Of a stretch of DNA of 40,223 bases, positions 8,698 through 17,963 are shown in pieces. The position numbers and the translations under genes were made by a program. The stretch is from an uncultured Phocaeicola sp. (GTDB lineage Bacteria; Bacteroidota; Bacteroidia; Bacteroidales; Bacteroidaceae). The stretch covers positions 1 to 40,223 of the forward strand of contig CALUKX010000024.1 of assembly GCA_944321335.1 (NCBI GenBank). Direction: 5' to 3'. The first letter of the stretch is position 1, and each line of letters opens with the position of its first letter. Under the pieces are notes generated by a model. The model saw only the letters and a program-made list of their open reading frames with translations. It was not told the DNA's origin and did not search any database.

Positions 8698-9456
8698 CTA
8701 GAATGTCCGGCGGCGGAACTCTGCACAAACAATGGCAGTGGCTACGGCGACATTCAATGATTCGCTTGTTTCACATCCGGCCGGGTAGTTCGGAATCAGA
8801 ATCCTTCGGTTGATGAGACGACCTATTTTTTCGCTTATACCGTTACCTTCATTTCCCATTACAATCAGTCCGTTGCCGGTAAGTTCTTCGGTGTACATGT
8901 TATCTCCGTCGAGGAATGTTCCGAAGACAGGAATCTGTTGCCTTGCTACACTTCCGATGAATTCTTCCAGATTGCAGTAATGAAGCCGGACACGGGCTAT
9001 AGCTCCCATGGTTGCCTGTACGGTTTTCGGATTGTAGATATCTGCCGTACCTGAAGAACAGAAGATGTGCCGGATTCCGAACCAATCGGCAATGCGGACA
9101 ATGGTTCCCAGGTTGCCGGGATCCTGTACATCATCAAGAGCCAAGCACAATGATTGTCTTACGATATCTGCATCGAACGGATAATGCGGTTGCTCGAATA
9201 CCGCCAATACTTCTTGAGGATTCTTCAATAGACTGGCACGGGAAAGTTCATCAGGGGTGACTTCGATGATTTCGGCTGCTTCTATTTCAGGATGCTTTTC
9301 CAACCAAATGGAAGTGGCCACAATCAACCGGCAAGGGAAGTGCCCCAACAGATCGCCTACCAATTTATGCCCTTCTGCCAGAAACACTTGTTCTTCTTTC
9401 CGATTCTTTTTCAACTCGAGCGAATGGATGTACTTTATTTTGTTTTTACTCAGCAT
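8698..9456 (-). CDS. TrmH/SpoU-family RNA 2'-O-methyltransferase
   Basis: This SPOUT-class enzyme uses S-adenosylmethionine to methylate a ribose 2'-OH in rRNA or tRNA. From M at 9456 it has 252 residues: a substrate-binding N-terminal part (KKNRKEEQVFLAEGHKLVGDLL, about 15-40), then the knotted SPOUT domain. The three SpoU motifs are DDVQDPGNLGTIVRIADWFG, IVMGNEGNGIS and SLNVAVATAI. The longer possible start at 9492 is excluded because the -7 promoter element lies at 9494-9501, which puts transcription initiation downstream of it. The start at 9456 gives the usual MLSKNKIKYI beginning and a leader of about 30 bases. The exact target nucleotide cannot be read from the sequence. It is divergent from tamL, and its end converges on the lspA unit. 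Confidence 0.92.
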   Translation of the reverse strand: MLSKNKIKYIHSLELKKNRKEEQVFLAEGHKLVGDLLGHFPCRLIVATSIWLEKHPEIEAAEIIEVTPDELSRASLLKNPQEVLAVFEQPHYPFDADIVRQSLCLALDDVQDPGNLGTIVRIADWFGIRHIFCSSGTADIYNPKTVQATMGAIARVRLHYCNLEEFIGSVARQQIPVFGTFLDGDNMYTEELTGNGLIVMGNEGNGISEKIGRLINRRILIPNYPAGCETSESLNVAVATAIVCAEFRRRTF

Positions 9457-9493
9457 ACCTGCAAATCGTGTATTTTTGACAAAGATTCTCATA

Positions 9494-9501
9494 CAAAGCT
9501 A
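9494..9501 (-). promoter_or_regulatory. Bacteroidetes -7 promoter element for the RNA methyltransferase
   Basis: Minus-strand TAGCTTTG matches TAnnTTTG. Its position rules out the ATG at 9492 and supports the one at 9456. It sits 23 bases from the opposing tamL -7 element. Confidence 0.6.
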
Positions 9502-9524
9502 AGAAGATATTTTTAATATTTGTC

Positions 9525-9532
9525 TATCTTTG
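9525..9532 (+). promoter_or_regulatory. Bacteroidetes -7 promoter element for tamL
   Basis: TATCTTTG matches TAnnTTTG. Transcription would start near 9539, giving a leader of about 28 bases to the ATG at 9567. Confidence 0.65.
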
Positions 9533-9566
9533 CATACAAATTTATTAATAGAGAGTGTCCTTACGT

Positions 9567-11882
9567 ATGAAAAAACCGATCCGAATATTTACCAATCTGA
9601 TGTTGGCATCGCTGCTGGTAAGCAGTTGCTCTGTCAACAAGTTTATTCCGGAAGGACATTATCTGTTGGATGCGGTTAAAGTTGAGTCGGACAATAAGGA
9701 AATCAAGCCATCGGAAATGAATCTGTATGTCCGTCAGACTCCGAATGCCAAGTGGTTCAGTGTTTTCAAGCTTCCGCTTTACATCTATGGCGCATCGGGT
9801 TTGGATTCCACCAAATGGATCAACCGGTTGTGGAGAAGGTTAGGAGACGCACCTGTCATCTACGATAAGAAATTGGCAGATGAAACACGTGAAGAAATTC
9901 TGAAGGCTGTCCAGAACCGTGGATATATGGGCGCAACAGTCGATTTGCAGGAAAATCCGAACAAGAAAAAGATGAAGTTGCGATATATTATCCGGACTTC
10001 GCAACCTTATATCGTCAACCATATTTCTTATGATATTCCCGATTTTCGGATTCGTGAGTTTCTTGTCCGTGATTCGGCGTCTACCTTGCTTCATCCTGGA
10101 ATGCGTTTTGATGTGAATGTGCTGGAAGCAGAACGTCAGCGTATTACACAGATTCTTCAGAACGAAGGATATTATCGTTTTAACAAGGATTTCATAAATT
10201 TCCAGGCCGATACCATGCGTTATACTCATAAAGTCGACCTGTCGATGATTTTGCTGCCTTATCGGCGTAAAAAGGAAGATTTGCCTGAACCGCACAAACA
10301 GTACAGGTTGCGTAACGTGAATTATCTTTTGAATACCGATTTGTTTTCTTTCTTTGAACGTACTACAGAAAATCTGGATTCAATTACACGGGATGGGGTG
10401 AATCTGTACTTCGAGAAGAAACCTTTTCTTCGTCCCAGAGTCTTGACTGATTATAATTACCTTGTACCCGGTCAGTTGTATAGCAGCAAGAATGTTCAGG
10501 ATACATATACATCCTTGTCGCGTCTGCATGTGCTGAAATATTCGACAATACGCTTCAATGAGGTGGAACAGAATGACTCCACTTATCTGGACGCATATAT
10601 ATCCTTATCAAAAAACAAAAATAAATCACTTTCGTTCGAAGTTGAAGGTACCAACTCGGCAGGTGATTTGGGTGCTGCAGCTTCGGTTTCCTATACTCAC
10701 CGTAATCTGTTTCATGGTTCGGAAGCTTTTACCATCAAGTTGAGAGGGGCGTATGAAGCGGTTTCGGGATTGGATGGCGGATATGCCAACAGTAACTATA
10801 CCGAGTATGGTGTAGAAAGTAGCTTGAATTTCCCGGAATTCAAATTCCCGTTTCTTTCCAAGAGTTTCAAGCGACGTATCAAAGCTACATCCGAAGTTAG
10901 CTTGAAATACAACTGGCAGATCCGTCCGGAGTTTGAACGAACACTGGCTGCCGGTGCCTGGAGTTACCGATGGACGAGGAGGGGTAAAGCTACTCATCGA
11001 TTGGATTTGCTTGACGTAAACTACATTTACATGCCTTATACATCACAGGCTTTCCGCGATTATCTGAATCGTATGGATGAGGTGAATCCGTTGCTCCGTC
11101 ATAGCTACGAAGACCTTCTGATTGTCAGATTGGGATATACCTACACTTACAACAGTTCCGGTTCGTCGGCCATGAAGACAGCCAAACGTAATTCGTATTC
11201 TATCCGTGTCAACATTGAGGAATCGGGTAACTTACTGTATGCGTTTTCGAAGATATTCCATCCTCATCCGAAATCAGGAAAGGCTTACAATCTGGCGAAT
11301 ATTGATTTTGCCCAATATATCAAGGCCGATTTCGATTATGCCAAGAATTTCATGATAGATGAACGTAACTCGTTGGTGATTCATGGTGGATTGGGGATTG
11401 CATACCCTTATGGAAATTCCAAGAGTCTGCCTTTCGAAAAACTGTATTTCTCGGGTGGAGCAAATAGTGTAAGAGGTTGGAGGGTACGTTCATTGGGTCC
11501 GGGCTCATATCATGGCGACAGTAATACCATCGACTATGTAAACCATACCGGTGATATCAAGCTGGATTTGAACATCGAATACCGTACATTCCTTTTCTGG
11601 AAGCTTCATGGTGCAGCTTTTATTGATGCCGGTAATATCTGGAATCTCCGAAGACAGGGAAATAACGATAGCGGATTGTTTAAGTTCAACCGTTTCTACA
11701 AGCAGTTGGCGGTAGCTTATGGATTGGGTATCCGTTTCGATCTCGACTTTCTTATCCTGCGTTTCGATGCCGGTATGAAAGCCGTCAATCCGGCGCTTTC
11801 TGGTAAGGATAAATATCCGCTTATTTCTCCGCGGCTGAGACGTGATTTTGCATTTCATTTCGCAGTGGGTTACCCGTTTTAA
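9567..11882 (+). CDS. tamL: Outer-membrane BamA/TamA-family assembly lipoprotein TamL
   Basis: TamL is the Bacteroidetes lipoprotein form of TamA, an Omp85-type outer-membrane barrel that helps insert or translocate outer-membrane and surface proteins. From the ATG at 9567 it has 771 residues. A signal peptide with lipobox cysteine C21 (LLVSSC) is followed by periplasmic POTRA-like repeats (about 25-320; IPEGHYLLDAVKV at the start, RNRGYMGATV in the middle). A C-terminal beta barrel (about 340-771) carries FSGGANSVRGW, the usual barrel-lid motif region, and ends with phenylalanine (HFAVGYPF), as Omp85 proteins do. A GTG at 9555 in frame is possible but less likely. A small unknown gene follows 10 bases later. 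TamL often lies near tamB; here the closest AsmA/TamB-superfamily gene starts at 13412. Confidence 0.9.
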   Translation: MKKPIRIFTNLMLASLLVSSCSVNKFIPEGHYLLDAVKVESDNKEIKPSEMNLYVRQTPNAKWFSVFKLPLYIYGASGLDSTKWINRLWRRLGDAPVIYDKKLADETREEILKAVQNRGYMGATVDLQENPNKKKMKLRYIIRTSQPYIVNHISYDIPDFRIREFLVRDSASTLLHPGMRFDVNVLEAERQRITQILQNEGYYRFNKDFINFQADTMRYTHKVDLSMILLPYRRKKEDLPEPHKQYRLRNVNYLLNTDLFSFFERTTENLDSITRDGVNLYFEKKPFLRPRVLTDYNYLVPGQLYSSKNVQDTYTSLSRLHVLKYSTIRFNEVEQNDSTYLDAYISLSKNKNKSLSFEVEGTNSAGDLGAAASVSYTHRNLFHGSEAFTIKLRGAYEAVSGLDGGYANSNYTEYGVESSLNFPEFKFPFLSKSFKRRIKATSEVSLKYNWQIRPEFERTLAAGAWSYRWTRRGKATHRLDLLDVNYIYMPYTSQAFRDYLNRMDEVNPLLRHSYEDLLIVRLGYTYTYNSSGSSAMKTAKRNSYSIRVNIEESGNLLYAFSKIFHPHPKSGKAYNLANIDFAQYIKADFDYAKNFMIDERNSLVIHGGLGIAYPYGNSKSLPFEKLYFSGGANSVRGWRVRSLGPGSYHGDSNTIDYVNHTGDIKLDLNIEYRTFLFWKLHGAAFIDAGNIWNLRRQGNNDSGLFKFNRFYKQLAVAYGLGIRFDLDFLILRFDAGMKAVNPALSGKDKYPLISPRLRRDFAFHFAVGYPF

Positions 11883-11892
11883 AATTCGATAT

Positions 11893-12132
11893 ATGGAAGA
11901 TAGAAAACTTTATACGAAAGAGGAGTTGCAGGAACTGGAGAATTGGTTCAAGACTGTTTCTGTTCCTCAGACATTGCAGTTGGACAAGGCTATGAATATT
12001 CCTGATTTGCCCGATACATTGACACGTCTGTTCGATCAGGCAGATATCTGTTACGAGAATCCGAAGATGCAGGGATGTATCATTTTGTTGGAACGGATTA
12101 AGGCAAAGTTGGAGGAGATGCAGCAAAGCTGA
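11893..12132 (+). CDS. Small acidic/helical protein of unknown function (DUF6965-like)
   Basis: A 79-residue soluble protein starting at ATG 11893, ten bases after the tamL stop and so probably co-transcribed. The sequence has two helical parts: KEELQELENWFKTV near the start, and CYENPKMQGCIILLERIKAKLEEM at the end, joined by a proline-rich turn (NIPDLPDTL). It resembles a short Bacteroidetes family that I believe is DUF6965, found singly or as a tail on other proteins; I am not sure of the number. There is no signal peptide or metal motif. An upstream in-frame ATG at 11842 overlaps tamL and is unlikely. Function unknown. Confidence 0.7.
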   Translation: MEDRKLYTKEELQELENWFKTVSVPQTLQLDKAMNIPDLPDTLTRLFDQADICYENPKMQGCIILLERIKAKLEEMQQS

Positions 12133-12161
12133 TAGCTGCAACCTTTCACATCTGAACTCCA

Positions 12162-12191
12162 CTCCAAATGTTTTGTGTCTAACATTTGGAG
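12162..12191. repeat. Perfect 11-base inverted repeat with 8-base loop
   Basis: CTCCAAATGTT at 12162-12172 pairs perfectly with AACATTTGGAG at 12181-12191. It begins 30 bases after the small gene's stop and lacks a T run after it, so it is not a standard terminator. It may be a weak transcription end, an RNA-processing site or a binding site for a dimeric protein. Confidence 0.6.
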
Positions 12192-12210
12192 AGCATGGAG
12201 AGCATACTTT

Positions 12211-12245
12211 TCCTGCAAAGGGGCATGAATGCCCTCCCTGCAGGA
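12211..12245. repeat. Second, interrupted hairpin in the same gap
   Basis: TCCTGCA (12211-12217) pairs with TGCAGGA (12239-12245). Inside, GGGCAT and ATGCCC nearly abut (12221-12234). No T run follows on either side. Confidence 0.55.
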
Positions 12246-12480
12246 TTGTAGCTAATAGTCAACAAGGTTGAAATTTAGAAAATTGATATAACGTTCGTTG
12301 TGATTTTTTCCATAAAGTTTTTTACTTCTTTATTCGTTTGTACGATGATTAAACAACTGGAACGGGAAATGGTTGCCTTGAAAGAAGCTATTTTTGTGGA
12401 GTCCGTCGGTATTTAACATTCCAACCTTCGCTTTTTGTGTCTGAAAACTGTTGACTGCCAGCAAAATTCCATAAAATTTG
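12246..12480. other. Rest of the 409-base gap between the small gene and the arginase-like gene
   Basis: The gene-free gap runs 12133-12541. Besides the two hairpins at 12162-12245 and the -7 element at 12481-12488, it is AT-rich. A 23-codon frame at 12345-12416 (MIKQLEREMVALKEAIF...) could be a peptide or a remnant, but nothing independent supports it. Confidence 0.4.
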
Positions 12481-12488
12481 TATTTTTG
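12481..12488 (+). promoter_or_regulatory. Bacteroidetes -7 promoter element for the arginase-like gene
   Basis: TATTTTTG matches TAnnTTTG and is followed by GC, as is common. It gives a leader of about 45 bases before the ATG at 12542. Confidence 0.6.
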
Positions 12489-12541
12489 CAGTACAAATTG
12501 TTTAACTAAGCATCACAGATGTTAAGGGGAGAGGGAAAGCT

Positions 12542-13300
12542 ATGAAAAAACAGATGGTTATCATGAATTTCTCGCATGTTTACGAAGAAGAACGTTTTCT
12601 GCATAATCCGAAATTCCGATGGATAGACTGTACACACTTGCAAGGTACCGATTGTTATTGTGATCCTGAAGCAGAAAGTAGATTGAAGAAACTGATTGCA
12701 CCTTATTCGGTCGAAGGAATACATTGGATTGATTCGGGAGATTATCATTATCTTACCAAAATCTGGACCGACAAGATCGATTATCCTTTTTCGCTTGTGG
12801 TGTTCGATCATCATCCAGATATGCAGCCTTCTCTTTTTGAAGGATTGCTTTCCTGCGGATGTTGGGTGCGGACTATGCTGGAAGAGAACAAGTATCTGCA
12901 GAAAGTCTGCATCATCGGAGCATCGGAACAGCTGAAAAAGGAAACTGAGGGCTACGACCAACGCTTGCTTTACTACAGCGAACAGACCTTAAATCATGAA
13001 GAAGCATGGAAATTATTCTCTAAGTTTTACTTGAATGAACCTGTGTATATGTCTGTAGATAAGGATGTTCTAAGTAAATCGTATATCAATACTAATTGGG
13101 ATCAAGGTTCGATGACATTGCCTCAGTTGCGGAAACTTATGGACGTAATCTTGTATCGTGAAGAGATTATAGGCATTGATATTTGCGGAGAAGCTAAAGG
13201 GACTCTTGATGATGTTATGTTGGGAATGGAAGGGGAGTTGCGTAACGAACAGACCAACGAGAATCTTTTCGATTTTATCCGGAAACATCATTGGAACTAA
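12542..13300 (+). CDS. Arginase/agmatinase-family (ureohydrolase-fold) protein
   Basis: This 252-residue cytoplasmic protein has the metal ligands of the ureohydrolase fold. These are GDYHYL at 66-71, DHHPD at 89-93 (the family DxHxD), SVDKDVL at 171-177 (DxD), and GIDICGE near 211-217. The family uses a two-manganese centre to hydrolyse guanidino or amide substrates (arginine, agmatine, formiminoglutamate). This form is shorter and more divergent than true arginases of about 300 residues, lacks the usual start, and belongs to a Bacteroidetes subgroup with no tested substrate that I know of. Nearby genes give no pathway clue. The start at 12542 follows a good -7 element; 73 bases separate its stop from the next promoter. 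Fold and metal site are confident; the substrate is unknown. Confidence 0.82.
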   Translation: MKKQMVIMNFSHVYEEERFLHNPKFRWIDCTHLQGTDCYCDPEAESRLKKLIAPYSVEGIHWIDSGDYHYLTKIWTDKIDYPFSLVVFDHHPDMQPSLFEGLLSCGCWVRTMLEENKYLQKVCIIGASEQLKKETEGYDQRLLYYSEQTLNHEEAWKLFSKFYLNEPVYMSVDKDVLSKSYINTNWDQGSMTLPQLRKLMDVILYREEIIGIDICGEAKGTLDDVMLGMEGELRNEQTNENLFDFIRKHHWN

Positions 13301-13373
13301 AATATCCGTTATTTTTTTTGATAAATGTGTACAGTTGGGAGCAAGCATTGTTGCTGTATTGGGCAAATCGGTT

Positions 13374-13381
13374 TATCTTTG
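13374..13381 (+). promoter_or_regulatory. Bacteroidetes -7 promoter element for the AsmA-like gene
   Basis: TATCTTTG matches TAnnTTTG. Transcription would start near 13388 and the ATG lies at 13412, leaving a short leader. Confidence 0.6.
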
Positions 13382-13411
13382 TTCCCATCTATTGAGTAAG
13401 AGGTTATCAGT

Positions 13412-16374
13412 ATGAACAAGCGTGCTAAAAAGATTCTGAAGATATCGGGGATATCTGTTGGGGCAGTCATTGCCTTACTTCTGTTGGTGATTACCATTGT
13501 AATCAATTTTGTGTTTACTCCAGCCAAGCTTACGCCTGTAGTGTTGCGTACAGCCAACGAGTCGCTCAATGCCAAACTCGACATGAAGAGTGTGGAACTG
13601 ACTTTCTTTTCCACGTTTCCACGTTTCGGTTTGAAACTGACCGACGGTTCATTGGTGTCGGATGCCATCCGCGATACCTTGTGGCAACCTACCGATTCGT
13701 TGGTTTCGTTCAAGAAGTGTGTGGTAGTGGTAAGTCCGTTCGATTTTTTGATCGATAATAAAATCACACTGAATTATCTGGGGTTGGAAATGCGAAGGTT
13801 TATGCCTTCCGTGATACGACCGGTATCGCCAACTGGGACATTGTCAAACCTGATACTGCTTCGGTCGAGGATACCACTTCGATGGACAAGAATATGCTGA
13901 AGGGTGGAATCGATATCCGTAAGGTGGTTCTGAAGAAAACCAACGTGATATTTGACGATCGCAGTACTCAGGTCTATGCTCAAGTCAAGAATGCCGATCT
14001 GAAACTGAAAGCTTCCCTACATAAAGAACACTCCAAACTGGAACTGGAATTTGCCAACGAAAACATTCTCTTCTGGCAGGAAGGCCAGCTGCTGGTAAAC
14101 CATATCGCTACCGAATTCAATACCGATATAGACCTTGACCGTGCCTCACATACTATTGCGCTGAACGATGCACGTATAGCCGTGAACGGTATCGAATTTG
14201 ATGTTCACGGTACGTTCAAACCCGATTCCATCCACAGGACACTGGGAGTGGACGTGGCATATGGACTTCATGCACCATCGTTGGAAACTGTTCTGAACAT
14301 GATTCCGGAGAGCATCCTCAAGCGTGAAAATATGGATGCCAAGGGGGAAGTCAAGATGGACGGTGTCATCAAAGGCATCTATGGCAAGAAACAGATGCCG
14401 ATGGTAACTATGAACGTACAAATTAACAAAGCATCTGCCAAATACGACAAGCTGCCTTACGGTATTGATGATTTTACAGCCAATTTCTCGGCCTTTGTCG
14501 ATCTGATGCGAAAGAAACCATCTTATGCCGACCTTAAGATATTTCATTTCCAAGGAGTACATACAGACATCCTTGCCGATGCAAAGGTTGAAGATTTGTT
14601 GCGTGATCCGGATATTACTTTCAATACCAAATCGAAAATCGATCTAACTGCCCTTGCCAAGACATTCCCGTTGCAGGAAGGGGTAACAATCCAAGGGAAA
14701 TTGAATGCCGACCTTCATCTGAAATGCCGGCTGTCGACCATCAAGAAACAAGATATCGGTCGGATTAAGCTGAAGGGTAAGCTTGATATGAAAGGATTGA
14801 TGATTAAGGATGTGAATAAGAATTTCGAGTTTACAAGCGATGCATCCTTGGGCTTTATCGGAAACGACAATCTGGGAGCACGAGCTACTATCAGTAAGCT
14901 CTTCCTGAAATCGCGTTTTCTCAATTCACAACTGCAGAAGGTTACTGCAACCGTACGTTCTACCAACCCTCAGGATACAACACATATTACCAATGTAGAA
15001 TGTAAGCTTGATATGGATATGTTCAAGGGTAATATGGGTGATTCCATTGCCGTGTTCTGCAAGAAGGCGAAAGCTACCGTGCATCTGCAGCCTGGTAAGC
15101 TGAATCCTGCCATGCCGATGCTCGACCTTGCACTCGAAACCGATACCTTGTTCGGACGGTACGCCGGAATCAAGGCTGGTATGGATAAGGGTGGATTCGG
15201 TGTCCGTGCCGAAAAGATGCGCGACTCGACCTGGCTACCCGAAGGAATTATCGGATTCAATCGATTGGGAGTTTCGGTTCCGGAGTTCGCTTTGCCTGTT
15301 CGTATGCAGAAGACAGCTGTGACATTAGGCAACCGTGTCATTACCTTGAAACAGGCCAGATGCCGTATCGGTGATTCGGACATTACAGCTACCGGAGCCA
15401 TTTATGACCTTAACGGTACATTCAAGTACAAGCGGCCGTTGCGTGCCAAACTGGATATCTCGTCGAACAACCTCGACTGCAACCAGCTTATCAATGCGCT
15501 GAATTTCCCTGAAGATACGTTGCAGACGTCCGTCGATACAGTATCGTCGCTTAAGTTGTTCGTTATCCCGAAGAATATCGATTTCGAACTCCAGACCCAT
15601 CTAAAGTGGGTGAAATACGACCAGATGATATTCGAAGATGTGGAAGGCGCTGTCGATGTATATAATCAGGCTGTACATCTGAAAGATCTGAGCATGAAGG
15701 GGCTTGACGCACAGATGAACGCTACCTTGGTTTACCGTGCAAAAGAGGAGAAGAAGGGCTATACGGGGTTCGACTTCCAGCTGCATCAGGTAAACATCGG
15801 TAAACTGGTCGATTTCATACCTTCTCTTGACACCATTGTACCGATGCTCCGTTCGTTCCAGGGAAAGGTTAATTTTGAAGCTGCAGCAGAGGCCGTCTTG
15901 GATTCGAACCTGAATATCAAGATTCCGAGTCTGAAAGCTGCTGTCCACATCAAGGGCGACAGTTTGGTACTGATGGATGGAGAAACTTTTGCTGAAATTT
16001 CGAAAATGCTGATGTTCAAGAACAAGAAACGTAACATGTTCGACAGTATTTCGGTAAACCTGACTGTTCAGGATGGAAATGTTACTGTCTATCCGTTTTT
16101 GTTGCAGATTGACCGGTACAAAGCTGCGGTAGGAGGAACACAGGGATTGGATATGAATTTCCAATACCATATATCCGTCTTGAAATCGCCTATACCAATC
16201 AAGATGGGAGTGAATATAACCGGTAACCTCGACAATATGAAAATTCGTTTGGGTAAGGCCAAGTACAAGGATGCAGTAACGCCTGTCGAGATACGGAAAG
16301 TCGACAGTACCCGTGTACATATGGGACGGCAGATTGTTTCCGACTTCCGGAGAGTTATCCGACGAAGGGAATAG
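13412..16374 (+). pseudogene. AsmA-like inner-membrane/periplasmic protein, interrupted by a -1 frameshift near 13781-13789
   Basis: AsmA-like proteins are anchored in the inner membrane and span the periplasm as long beta grooves; they are linked to lipid transport and outer-membrane homeostasis. The first frame gives a signal anchor (residues about 13-32) and the AsmA-type start (TPAKLTPVVLRTANESLNAK) through NYLGLE. The frame then changes: NAKVYAFRDTTGIANWDIVKPD and the remaining roughly 860 residues to 16374 run in the other frame. This restores a protein of about 986 residues with a C-terminal AsmA_2-like region. One missing G in the GGTTGG stretch explains it exactly. No slippery heptamer is present at the junction, so programmed frameshifting is unlikely. 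An ATG at 13882 could give an unexported fragment. This is either a recent inactivation or a sequencing error; the otherwise intact frame favours a recent or artefactual event. Confidence 0.85.
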
Positions 16375-16401
16375 CATTTCCTATTTGTCTTTATATATGA
16401 A

Positions 16402-16457
16402 AACCACCGCTATCGCCAGCTTTATTCATTGGCCGGTAGCGGTGGTTCGTTTTTTTT
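16402..16457 (+). terminator. Rho-independent terminator after the AsmA-like gene
   Basis: AACCACCGCTA (16402-16412) pairs perfectly with TAGCGGTGGTT (16437-16447), followed by CG and a run of eight T (16450-16457). Confidence 0.88.
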
Positions 16458-16545
16458 AATAGGTTTTCAATTGTTTTTAAACGTAACTTGAATATCGTTA
16501 CTGTGAAAATACATATTGCTTCTTATGTACTGTTTCCCGATTGCG

Positions 16546-17910
16546 TCAGGAGTTCATCGCTTTCATCTTCTGCAGAATCTTCGGAAACTGGATAAGGAAG
16601 ATGATGGTGCAGCAGATAGCCGCAGTAGCATCGGAAATTCCTTCGGCGGCATACACTCCGGTAACTCCCATGTATCGGGGTAGGATCAATGCCAACGGAA
16701 CCAGTAGAATCACTTTTCGGAGCAGGGCGATGAATACAGAAATCTTTGCTTGTCCCAAGGCTACGAACATGTTCTGGCAAGCGCGCTGCAAGCCGAATAT
16801 CGTCATACCGCCTAAGAAGATAGGCATTACACGGCTTACGGTATCAATCAGTTCCTTATCTGTAGTAAATGCCGAAGATACCAGATGAGGGAACAGAATC
16901 ATGGACAAAACCAGCAGAAAATTGAACGAAAACATTACGATTACAACAATCTTGAAACATTCCTTAACACGGTTGCCGTTGCCATGTCCGTAATTGTAAC
17001 TGACAATGGGTACAAAACCTTGTGCAAAACCAGTCAGGGGCACGCTTACTATCAGCATGGCACTCTGCATAATGGCCAGAGCACTTACGTGGATATCGCC
17101 GAAAACCTTCAGGCTGCCATTCAGTACGAAACCCACCAGACTCTCCGTGCTGGCCATGATGAAAGGGGAGATACCCAAAGCCAGTATCGACAGGATAACT
17201 CCTTTATGCAACCTCATATACCGTCGTTCCAATTTGAGCGAAGCCTGTTCAGAAGTGAGAAAACGAAGGATCCACAAGGCACTGCAAGCCTGTGCGATGA
17301 CAGTAGCAAGTGCAGCACCTTTTACACCCATTCCGAAAGTGAAGATAAACAGCGGGTCGAGAGCGATGTTCAATACAGCTCCGATAATCACCGAATACAT
17401 GGCAATAGCGGGGCGTCCCTGTGTATTGATAAACGTGTTCAAGCCTACTGAAATCTGGACGAAAAGTGTTCCAACCAGATAGATGGAAAGATAATCGACA
17501 GCATATCCAATGGTATTTTCCGAAGCTCCCGTGAAGAAGAGTACCGGTTCCATAAAGATGTAGAAAATAGCCGAAGTAATAAGGGTGAAGATGACCAACA
17601 GGGTAAATCCGTTGCCCAAGATTAGGCTTGCACGCTCACGGTTTCCCTGTCCTAAGGCAATGGCAGCCAAGGGTGCGCCTCCTACACCTACGATAGCCGA
17701 AAAGGCCGAAATCAGGATAATGATGGCACTGGTTACTCCAATACCGGCCAATGCATTGGTTCCGATTCCGGGAATATGACCGATATAGATACGGTCCACC
17801 AAATTATAGAGCAGATTGACCAATTGTGCTGCAATAGCCGGAAGCGCCATCCGGAATATCAGAGGCAGCATACGGTCGGTGCCGAGTCTTTCTTCGTATT
17901 TATTGTTCAT
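16546..17910 (-). CDS. MATE-family multidrug efflux transporter
   Basis: This 12-helix inner-membrane antiporter exports drugs or metabolites with Na+ or H+. It has 454 residues from the ATG at 17910. Family features include the opening LGTDRMLPLIFRMALPAIAAQLVNLLYNLVDRIYIG, GVGGAPLAAIALGQG in helix 2-3, and the matching C-terminal half with PLTGFAQGFVPIVSYNYG. The two halves are pseudo-repeats of six helices, as is normal for MATE. The longer start at 17967 is excluded because the -7 promoter element is at 17933-17940. The leader from that promoter is only about 16 bases. It converges on the AsmA-like gene and follows a small basic-protein gene on the same strand. The substrate cannot be predicted from the sequence. 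Confidence 0.93.
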   Translation of the reverse strand: MNNKYEERLGTDRMLPLIFRMALPAIAAQLVNLLYNLVDRIYIGHIPGIGTNALAGIGVTSAIIILISAFSAIVGVGGAPLAAIALGQGNRERASLILGNGFTLLVIFTLITSAIFYIFMEPVLFFTGASENTIGYAVDYLSIYLVGTLFVQISVGLNTFINTQGRPAIAMYSVIIGAVLNIALDPLFIFTFGMGVKGAALATVIAQACSALWILRFLTSEQASLKLERRYMRLHKGVILSILALGISPFIMASTESLVGFVLNGSLKVFGDIHVSALAIMQSAMLIVSVPLTGFAQGFVPIVSYNYGHGNGNRVKECFKIVVIVMFSFNFLLVLSMILFPHLVSSAFTTDKELIDTVSRVMPIFLGGMTIFGLQRACQNMFVALGQAKISVFIALLRKVILLVPLALILPRYMGVTGVYAAEGISDATAAICCTIIFLIQFPKILQKMKAMNS

Positions 17911-17932
17911 GATACCTTTTTCAAAAATCGCA

Positions 17933-17940
17933 CAAAGGTA
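17933..17940 (-). promoter_or_regulatory. Bacteroidetes -7 promoter element for the MATE gene
   Basis: Minus-strand TACCTTTG matches TAnnTTTG. It fixes the ATG at 17910 as the start and shows that MATE has its own promoter. Confidence 0.6.
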
Positions 17941-17963
17941 CGGATTTTTTATTGAATTCGGTA

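Noticed and set aside
13775-13795. Programmed -1 frameshifting in the AsmA-like gene
   Set aside because: No slippery X XXY YYZ heptamer at the junction and no stem right after it; a single lost G explains it more simply.
15601-16377. 258-codon open frame on the minus strand, opposite the AsmA-like gene
   Set aside because: It mirrors a clear coding gene, has no promoter or family motifs, and its composition is that of an antisense shadow.
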